Part shown: piece after piece, positions 1 through 6,400 of the stretch
Position numbering within the stretch: position 1 is the first letter of the stretch
How the letters are laid out: each line of letters starts with the position of its first letter
Source of the DNA: Colimorpha sp002372855
GTDB taxonomy: Bacteria > Bacteroidota > Bacteroidia > Bacteroidales > P3
Assembly (NCBI GenBank): GCA_946621635.1
Contig: CAMOOR010000054.1
Coordinates: 1-11,827, forward strand
Length of the DNA: 11,827 nt
Reading direction: 5' to 3'
The notes under the pieces: model-generated
The model's database searches: none
Told to the model about the DNA's origin: nothing
Seen by the model: only the letters and a program-made list of their open reading frames with translations
Program-made: the position numbers and the translations under genes

Positions 1-2025
1 TTATTTCAGGAAGTCCTCGTAGTACTGGAACATCTTCTGGTAGAGGTGGAGGCGTTCGCGGCCGAGGACGTTGTGCTCGTGGTGGGGGTAGGAGAAGTAG
101 TCGACCTGACGGTAATTGTTGATGCAGCGCTCGATGAACTCGGTGCTGTGCTGCGGCACCACGGTGTTGTCCTCGGCGCCCTGGATGACCAGCAGGCGGC
201 CCTGGAGGTTCTTGGCCTTGTTCAATAAGCTGGTGGCCTCGTAGCCCTCGGGGTTCTCCTGCGGGGTGTCCATATAGCGCTCGCCGTACATAATCTCGTA
301 CCACTTCCAGTCGATGACGGGGCCGCCGGCGCAGCCCACCTTGAAGACCTCGGGATGGGCCAGCTTCATCGTGATGGTCATAAAGCCGCCGAAGCTCCAG
401 CCCTCGACGCCCATGCGGTCCTTGTCGACATAGGGCAGGCCCTGCAGGAACTTGACGCCCTCCATCTGGTCGGCCATCTCGATTTCGCCGAGGCGGCGAT
501 GGGTGCAGCTCTCAAACTCGAAGCCGCGGTTGTCGGTGCCACGGTTGTCGAGGGTGAAGACCACATAGCCCTGCTGGGCGAGGCGGAGGAAATAGAGGTT
601 GCCACCGGCCAGCCAGCTGTCGGTGACCAACTGCGAGTGGGGGCCGCCATAGACGTAGACCAGCGTGGGGTACTTCTCGCCGGGTTTCATGTTGGGAGGC
701 GTGATGAGGCGATAGTAGAGGTCGGTCTTGCCGTCGGCGGCCTTGATGGTGCCGAGCTTGATGCCGGGCATGGCGTAGTCCTTGAGGGGGTTCTCGGCAT
801 CATAGAGACGTGAACTTTCCGCCTTCACATAACCATCTTTTTGATAGTCGATAGTGCGGTAGACAGCTCTTGCAGGCACCAGAACCGAAGAGAATACATC
901 CACCAAGCGGGTGCCATTTTCGTTGAGCACTACGCTATGAGTTCCTGCAACATGCTTGATTTTGACTCTCGCTTTGGTTTTAGGTCTGGTGATGCACCAC
1001 ATCTCGCCACTCTTCAGGTTCACGCGGTAAGCATCGCGTCCAATGAGGTTGTCCTTGTTGGCATAGACGAAGATATGCTCGCCCTTCTTGTCGAACTGGA
1101 TGAATTCCTCGACCTCATACTCGCCTTTGGTCACCTGCTTCACCAGGCTGCCATCGGCGTTGTAGAGATAGAGGTGCTTGTAGCCGTCGCGCATACTGAA
1201 CCAGAGGAACTGGTCACCCTTGGGGGTGAAAATCATGGGCTCGCAGGGTTCGACATAGCGGGGGTTGGTCTCCTCGAAGAGGACTTTCATGAAGGCACCC
1301 GTCGCGGCGTCGTACTGCTCGAGCCACATGTGGTTCTGCTCGCGGTTCACCTTGGCGATATAGACATACTTCTCGTCGGGACTCCAAGCGATGTTGGTGA
1401 GGTACATCTCGCGCTCGTGGACAGTGGTGTCACGGCAGGTGTTCAGATATATCAGCTTTTCGGTAGCGGGCTCGTAGACGCCCACCGTCACCCAGTGGCT
1501 CTGCATGCCGGCCATGGGGTACTTGATGGGCATGGGCTCGGCCTCGCGGGCCTTGGTGTTCACCAGGGGGTAGTCCACCACCATGCTCTGGTCCATGCGG
1601 TAAAAGGCCAGCTTCGACTGCTTGGGCGACCAGAAGAGGCCGCCGTTGATGCCGAACTCGTTGCGGTGCACGCTCTCACCAAGGACGACATTGTAGCCGT
1701 CGCCGCGCTCCACGAGCTTGCCGTCGACATAGAGGTTGCCCTCCTTCTTCTCCACACGGTCCGACTGCTCGGGCCACACGAGGTTCTTGAACTGCTCGCG
1801 CTCGGCGGCGGTCATGGAGCGTTCCTTCTTGCCGTCGAAGAGCATATAGGCGGTATCCTTGAGGTACATCACCTTGTTGGTGCCGGGCACGAAGGTGAAG
1901 CCGCGCATCGGGCGCTGGGGGTAGAGGTTGCGGTCCATCAGCTGGTCCCACTGGAGTAGTTTGTTTTGTGCGAATGCGGTGGCTGCCATCAGCAGCACCG
2001 CCAGTGTCATAAGTATCTTCTTCAT
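1..2025 (-). CDS. Exported S9 family peptidase, dipeptidyl-peptidase IV-like
   Basis: Probable serine exopeptidase that removes short N-terminal peptides in the periplasm or cell envelope, feeding peptide uptake. The 674-aa product is complete, with its stop codon at the window's first base. Residues 1-19 are a signal peptide ending AFA, cut before Gln20. An N-terminal beta-propeller (about 40-390, DPP IV N-terminal domain type) precedes an alpha/beta-hydrolase domain (about 430-674). The catalytic triad is visible: Ser544 in GWSFGG, Asp619 in GAEDNTV and His651 in HHEHNVLG. The oxyanion-region motif YGGPHSQ is also present. The double-Glu motif that binds the substrate N-terminus in classical DPP IV (DWVYEEE) reads SVHRNEFG here, so only Glu123 is kept and the exact specificity (di- or tripeptidyl) is uncertain. 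I saw no TAnnTTTG promoter directly upstream, so it may be read from the glycosyltransferase promoter. The family is secure; the substrate is inferred. Confidence 0.93.
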   Translation of the reverse strand: MKKILMTLAVLLMAATAFAQNKLLQWDQLMDRNLYPQRPMRGFTFVPGTNKVMYLKDTAYMLFDGKKERSMTAAEREQFKNLVWPEQSDRVEKKEGNLYVDGKLVERGDGYNVVLGESVHRNEFGINGGLFWSPKQSKLAFYRMDQSMVVDYPLVNTKAREAEPMPIKYPMAGMQSHWVTVGVYEPATEKLIYLNTCRDTTVHEREMYLTNIAWSPDEKYVYIAKVNREQNHMWLEQYDAATGAFMKVLFEETNPRYVEPCEPMIFTPKGDQFLWFSMRDGYKHLYLYNADGSLVKQVTKGEYEVEEFIQFDKKGEHIFVYANKDNLIGRDAYRVNLKSGEMWCITRPKTKARVKIKHVAGTHSVVLNENGTRLVDVFSSVLVPARAVYRTIDYQKDGYVKAESSRLYDAENPLKDYAMPGIKLGTIKAADGKTDLYYRLITPPNMKPGEKYPTLVYVYGGPHSQLVTDSWLAGGNLYFLRLAQQGYVVFTLDNRGTDNRGFEFESCTHRRLGEIEMADQMEGVKFLQGLPYVDKDRMGVEGWSFGGFMTITMKLAHPEVFKVGCAGGPVIDWKWYEIMYGERYMDTPQENPEGYEATSLLNKAKNLQGRLLVIQGAEDNTVVPQHSTEFIERCINNYRQVDYFSYPHHEHNVLGRERLHLYQKMFQYYEDFLK

Positions 2026-2082
2026 TTTTATGTCTCTTAATTTCTGTTGATTTCTTTCTTTTATCCTGCTCGCTTCGCTCGC

Positions 2083-2106
2083 GAAATCTTGTAAATCTTG
2101 TAAATT
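2083..2106. repeat. Left inverted repeat of GxxExxY gene
   Basis: This 24-bp sequence matches the reverse complement of 2527-2550 at 23 of 24 positions. It is itself built from two direct copies of the nonamer AATCTTGTA (2085-2093 and 2094-2102) followed by AAT. It lies 18 bp beyond the GxxExxY stop codon. Confidence 0.85.
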
Positions 2107-2124
2107 TTTCCGCTTCGCGGGATG

Positions 2125-2526
2125 CTACGCAGTCCGATATTCGTTAAGCGTTACTCTTCTCATTCCCTTCTTCAAATCGTACTCTCCAAAGTTTATCAGC
2201 AAACCCTCTGACTTGTCGAGCAGTTTTAAATATGTCCTCAACTGTTTATAATAAACGTCTTTTATTTCTTCCACCGACTTCAGTTCAACAACCAATTCAT
2301 CCTCGACAAGTAAATCCAAACGCAAATCATCTCCTATTGCAGCCCCTTTGTACATAATTGAAATGGGCACCTGAGACACAACCTTCAGTCCCCGCAACGT
2401 CAATTCTTGAATCATTGCTTTTTCATATACCGACTCCAACAAACCAGGGCCGAAGTGGTTATAAACCTCCATGGCGGCCCCACGCACCTCATACATCAAA
2501 TCGTACATCTCTTGTTGCGTCAGCAT
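2125..2526 (-). CDS. GxxExxY protein, PD-(D/E)XK nuclease-like
   Basis: A 133-aa protein of the GxxExxY family, whose cellular role is unknown. The signature GLLESVY is at residues 28-34. A PD-(D/E)XK-like core follows: Asp71 in RLDLLV, Glu81 and Lys83 in VELKS, and Gln95 in YKQLRTYL. A nuclease fold is therefore likely, but activity is not shown. There is no signal peptide, so it is cytoplasmic. The length is close to usual for the family and the gene looks intact. It is clearly AT-richer than its neighbours (two sampled 60-bp blocks are 30% and 43% GC) and uses TTA codons, which the giant gene avoids, suggesting a different origin. The start codon abuts the right inverted repeat with no Shine-Dalgarno sequence. 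It lies 62 bp after the glycosyltransferase stop and 99 bp before the peptidase start, in the same direction. Confidence 0.88.
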   Translation of the reverse strand: MLTQQEMYDLMYEVRGAAMEVYNHFGPGLLESVYEKAMIQELTLRGLKVVSQVPISIMYKGAAIGDDLRLDLLVEDELVVELKSVEEIKDVYYKQLRTYLKLLDKSEGLLINFGEYDLKKGMRRVTLNEYRTA

Positions 2527-2550
2527 AATTTACAAGATTTACGAGATTTC
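2527..2550. repeat. Right inverted repeat, abutting GxxExxY start
   Basis: Partner of 2083-2106, inverted, with one mismatch in 24 bp. On the gene's strand it carries the nonamer AATCTCGTA then AATCTTGTA, and it ends at the base before the ATG. It therefore forms the immediate 5' leader and could influence translation. Confidence 0.85.
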
Positions 2551-2588
2551 TGCCCGAAGGGCTAGGAGTTCTAAGATTGATCGAGCCA

Positions 2589-3314
2589 TTAATAGCGCGA
2601 CCAGTTGCGGAACTTCAAGTTGAAGACCCCGAAGAAGGCCTCCTTGAAGATCTTCATGCTCATCTTGCTCGTGCCGAGGACGCGGTCGGTGAAGATGATG
2701 GGCACCTCGTAGACCTTGAAGCCCAGGCGTGTGGCCGTGTACTTCATCTCTATCTGGAAGGCGTAACCCACGAACTTCACCTTGTCGAACTTCATCTTCT
2801 CCAGCACGCGGCGGCTCCAGCAGACGAAGCCCGCCGTGGCGTCACAGACCTTCATGCCGGTGACGATACGGACATATTTCGAAGCATAGTAGCTCATCAT
2901 CAGACGGCCCATGGGCCAGTTGACAACGCTGATCTTGCCGCCCACATAGCGGCTTCCAACCACCACATCGCCCTTGCCGCTGGCGCAGGCGTCGTAGAGA
3001 CGCTCCAGGTCGTCGGGGTTGTGGCTGAAATCGGCATCCATCTCGATCATGTAGTCGTAGCCGTGCTCGTTGCCCCAGCGCATACCCTCGAGGTAGGCGG
3101 TGCCGAGGCCCAGCTTTCCCTTGCGTTCAACAATGAACAGACGGTTGGGAAACTCCTGCATCAACCGCTTGACGATGTCCGCCGTGCCGTCGGGCGAATT
3201 GTCCTCAATGATGAGCATATCGAACTCTTTCGGGAGCGAAAAGACCTTGCGAATGATGGCCTCGATGTTCTCCTTCTCGTTGTAAGTGGGTGTGATAACC
3301 AGTGTGTCAGACAT
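2589..3314 (-). CDS. Polyprenol-phosphate mannose synthase-like glycosyltransferase (GT2)
   Basis: Likely transfers a sugar, probably mannose from GDP-mannose, to a polyprenyl phosphate on the cytoplasmic face of the membrane, making a lipid-linked donor for envelope glycans or protein glycosylation. The 241-aa product is one GT-A domain, the length of short DPM1-type enzymes, without the C-terminal membrane segments of longer relatives. Visible motifs are PTYNE (9-13), EDNSPDGT (37-44), the metal-binding DAD (93-95, in EMDADFSHNP), GSRYVGG (120-126) and the acceptor-loop region DRVLGTSKMS (210-219). The start at 3314 is chosen because GGAGG lies 4 bp upstream and the family's conserved sequence begins at residue 4. 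The in-frame ATG at 3410 would add 32 residues encoded by the promoter and terminator. It is probably first in a unit with the GxxExxY and peptidase genes. The family is secure; mannose as the sugar is inferred from family resemblance. Confidence 0.9.
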   Translation of the reverse strand: MSDTLVITPTYNEKENIEAIIRKVFSLPKEFDMLIIEDNSPDGTADIVKRLMQEFPNRLFIVERKGKLGLGTAYLEGMRWGNEHGYDYMIEMDADFSHNPDDLERLYDACASGKGDVVVGSRYVGGKISVVNWPMGRLMMSYYASKYVRIVTGMKVCDATAGFVCWSRRVLEKMKFDKVKFVGYAFQIEMKYTATRLGFKVYEVPIIFTDRVLGTSKMSMKIFKEAFFGVFNLKFRNWSRY

Positions 3315-3318
3315 AATT

Positions 3319-3323
3319 CCTCC
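3319..3323 (-). promoter_or_regulatory. Shine-Dalgarno site of glycosyltransferase gene
   Basis: GGAGG on the minus strand, followed by AATT and ATG. It fixes the start codon at 3314. The spacing is short, and such a strong site is not typical of Bacteroidota. Confidence 0.65.
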
Positions 3324-3338
3324 AATATAAATACGATG

Positions 3339-3369
3339 CAAAGATACACTTTTTTTTTTACATGGCAAA
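3339..3369 (-). promoter_or_regulatory. Bacteroidota-type promoter for glycosyltransferase unit
   Basis: On the minus strand, TTTG (3366-3369) is followed after 19 bp by TATCTTTG (3339-3346). This matches the Bacteroidota primary sigma consensus of TTTG and TAnnTTTG with about 19-21 bp between them. Transcription would start near 3332, giving a leader of roughly 18 nt that still contains the GGAGG site. The -33 box lies inside the T-tract of the preceding terminator. Confidence 0.75.
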
Positions 3370-3403
3370 AAAAATCCCCGCACAGTGTTCCGTGCGGGGA
3401 TTT
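3367..3403 (-). terminator. Intrinsic terminator of giant surface-protein gene
   Basis: A 12-bp perfect stem (3372-3383 with 3392-3403, core CCCCGCAC/GTGCGGGG) with an 8-nt loop is followed on the minus strand by a run of eight T (3367-3374). It lies about 50 bp beyond the stop codon at 3451, as expected for a rho-independent terminator. The A residues on the other arm are too few to make a strong terminator on the plus strand. Confidence 0.88.
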
Positions 3404-3413
3404 CTTGCATTAT

Positions 3414-3441
3414 GTGGAGACGCGGCGTGCCGCGTCTCCAC
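3414..3441. repeat. Perfect 13-bp palindromic repeat
   Basis: Thirteen bases (3414-3426) are exactly mirrored at 3429-3441 around a central GT; the core is GAGACGCGGC / GCCGCGTCTC. It sits between the stop codon of the giant gene and its terminator, so the mRNA 3' end would carry two hairpins in a row. It resembles dispersed REP-like palindromes, but copy number cannot be judged from one window. Confidence 0.8.
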
Positions 3442-3450
3442 CGGGTAGTG

Positions 3451-6400
3451 TTACTTCACGATGAGCTTGCGGATGGCGTTCTGCTGCTCGCCCGTGATGC
3501 GGACGAAGTAGGCGCCCTGGGCATAGCCCGTGAGGTCAATGGTGATTTCATCGTTCTCCACTCTCCACTCTCCGCTCACACGGCCGTTCATGTCGACAAT
3601 CGTGACCATGGCCTGGCCTTCGATGCCGCTGATGGTGACAGTGGTCGTGGCGGGGTTCGGGTAGAGGGCAATGGCGGCGGAGTTGACGTCGTCGATGCCT
3701 TCGCCCTCGTCGGTGGTGAAGGAGGTGACATTGCTCCATGCGCTGTAGACGCCTTCGCCGCACACGCTGCGGACATAGACATCGTAAGCCATGTTGGCAG
3801 TCAGACCGGTGAGGGAAGCGCTGTTGGTGCTGGCCTGCACGGTGGTGCCGGCGCCCTGGTTGAAGCCGCTGGCGCCGTACTCAACCTCGTAGCCGTTCAC
3901 TCCCTGGACAGCGGTCCAGCTGACCTGGGCACTGTTGGTGGTGACGTTGCTCACAACGACTCCGCTGACGGGCTGGCAGCTGGCAGTGGTGAAGGCCTGA
4001 GCCTCGCTGGGATCGCTGGTCTGGGTCTCGGAGCAGACGGCGCTGACGGTGAAGCTGTAGGTCACAGCGGGCGTCAGGCCGGTGACGGTGTAGGGATTGG
4101 TGGTGACGGTGAAGGTCTCGTCGTAGTTGGTACCGGTCACGTGGAGCTCCCACTGGGTCTCGGCCTCACCGATGGTCCAGCCGAGGGTGGCGCTGGTGAG
4201 CGTCACGTCGCTGACGGTAAGGGCGGAAGGAGTGGCGCAGGGGTGCTCGTCGGTGGTGACGGTGGTCAGGACCCACTCGCTCTCGGAAGAGGGACATACG
4301 GTGCGGACACCGATGGTGTAGGTGGTGCTGGCGGTGAGGCCAGAGAAGGTGTAGAAGGTGTCGGTGATGGCAACAGGAGTGACGGTAGCGTCGTCCCAAG
4401 TCTCGGCAATGGCCACCTCGTAGTTGCCGGCGTCGGCAACAAAGGCAACGGTAGCCGTGGTCTCGGTAGCGGTGGCAATCACATTGGCAGGACCGTCGCA
4501 AGCGGCATCGCTGCAGCTGTAGAGACGGATGTCACCCACAATGGAGCTGGTGGTGCCATCGGTGACAGTGGTGATGTCGAAGGCTTCGTTATCCTGATAG
4601 TCGTAGACCGTCTTGTAGTTGCTGGAGCCATGGTTGTGGGCAGCGAACGAGGCACCATAGAGGTAGGAACCGTGTTGACGGCTGATGGCAACAAGGAGGT
4701 TGCTGTGTCCGTCCCAGTGGAAGGCACTGTCGAGTGCATGGTTCTGCCATTCGGCGGTGGTGTACGAGAAGTCGGACTGGCTGATGACATGCGTAAACTG
4801 GTGCGTGGCATCGGGCAGGATGAAGTCGGTGAAGGTGCTTTCGTTAACATTGGCCATGTACACATCCATATTGGTGTAGTAGGAGCTTGCCGTGGTGTTG
4901 GTGGGCAGGAAGCCGATGCCGGTGATGTCGCCACCAATGGCGGCCAGCTGGGCGCTGTCAACGATGATCTGCACATAACTGTAGTTATAGTTACTGGTGC
5001 CAAGGGGAGTGTAGGAGGATGTGGTGCTGGTCATGGTGCTGTCCCAGTTCTCGGCGATGGAGACATTGTCGCACATGGCTGTGACAAATCCGAAGCGGAA
5101 CCAACGACTGGTGTCGGGATCGCAGAAGCCACGGATGTAGGCCACATAGCTTGTCATGGCATCGAGATTGTTCAAGGTGACGCTGTTGGTAGCACTGGTA
5201 ACAGTGGTACCGTTGCCACGCTCGAAGCCGTTGAGACCGTACTCAATCTCATAGCCCGTGGAAGAACCCGTCCAGGCCAGTCTGACACTGGTGGAGGTGC
5301 TGGCGAGAGTGTCGACATGGATGTCGCTGATGGGGCAGGCGTTGGGGGCGCAACCGACATGAATCTCATAGCCGGTGTTGTTAACCGATCCGTCGCAATG
5401 GAAGTAGATGGTCAACGGTCCATCAGTGGAGACGACATCGTTGAAGCTGAGACCGGTGCCTTTGCCGCCCCACAGGCGGGCGCCGCTGGTGCCGATACCG
5501 TCGTAGATGACCAAGGAGTCGCAGCACGACTCACTGTTGAGCGTACCACTGAGGGTAACCACATTGTTGCCTTCGGGCATCACAATGATATAGCTGTTCT
5601 GGCTGTTGGAGTAGCTGCCGTTGGCGCCGCCATCGTCATAGATGATGCCGCCGCACATAGTAACGGTGTCGGTCTGGTTGGCGCGGGTAACCCAGGTGCC
5701 GGGACGGCAGCTGAAGGCGTTCGACCAGATAGAGGTGTCGCCGGCGCCGCAGATGTTGCGCACATAGAAGTAGTAGGTGGTGCTGTCGTTGAGGCCACTC
5801 ACGGTGTAGGGGTTGGTGCTGATGGACACCAGGGTGCCGGTGGTGGGATTGGCCAACGGGCTGGTGCTGTAGCTCAGCTGCCACTCGGTGGAGGGACGGA
5901 GGTCGGTCCAGACGAGGTCGATGCTGGTCGGGGTGTTGCCCGAAGAACGCAGGTTCTGCACAGGCAGGCAGCTCGGCAGGTAGTCGACCACTACATCGTC
6001 GATATAGTGATAGCTATAACTGCTGGTGCTGTTGATGTAGAAGTTGCGGAAGGCAATGTAGCGGCCGGTGCCGGTGTAGGTAGCCAGGTCGTAGAGGTTC
6101 ACATCGGTGTGGCTCTGGGTGAAGACGAGCGTGTCGATGGGAACGAAGGAGTTCTCGAAGTTACCCCAGCTCGAGTCGCAGACTCCGACGATGAGGCCGT
6201 AGTACGAGGTGCCGGTGTTGTACTCGTGGAACGAGAGCATCAGCGAGTCGACGGACGTAGGCATCTCGGGCAGTGTCACAACGGTACTGCCGGCAAGGCG
6301 CAGGCTGTACTGGCCAGAGTGGGCGTAGGTGTTGTCGCTGTAAATCTGGGGCAGATAGTTGCCGGCGGCATAGGTACCCGTGGCAAGCATCGTGTAGTTC

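Larger units (their letters stand above)
2071..2562. mobile_element. Candidate GxxExxY cassette framed by inverted repeats
   Basis: A single AT-rich gene lies between two near-perfect 24-bp inverted repeats (2083-2106 and 2527-2550). Small GC-rich hairpins sit just outside or inside them: TTCGC/GCGAA at 2074-2085, CCGC/GCGG at 2110-2120 and GCCC/GGGC at 2552-2562. The unit separates two GC-rich genes of different codon use. I found no transposase and no clear target-site duplication, so calling it a mobile cassette is inference; it could equally be a gene with its own repeat-type regulatory flanks. Confidence 0.35.

Noticed and set aside
841..1959. A 372-aa plus-strand frame opposite the peptidase gene, with a companion at 355-813
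   Set aside because: Same codon-register shadow effect; low-complexity composition and no domain, while the minus strand encodes a clear S9 peptidase.
2563..2570. Shared 8-mer (reverse complement AACTCCTA) between the cassette edge and the heptamer array
   Set aside because: Too short to mean more than chance, and the surrounding bases do not match.
3315..3410. An upstream in-frame ATG adding 32 residues to the glycosyltransferase
   Set aside because: The extension would be encoded by the promoter boxes and terminator, and a GGAGG site directly precedes the internal ATG where family similarity starts.
2577..3464. A 295-aa plus-strand frame opposite the glycosyltransferase
   Set aside because: Shadow of the conserved minus-strand gene, extending through the intergenic promoter and terminator.
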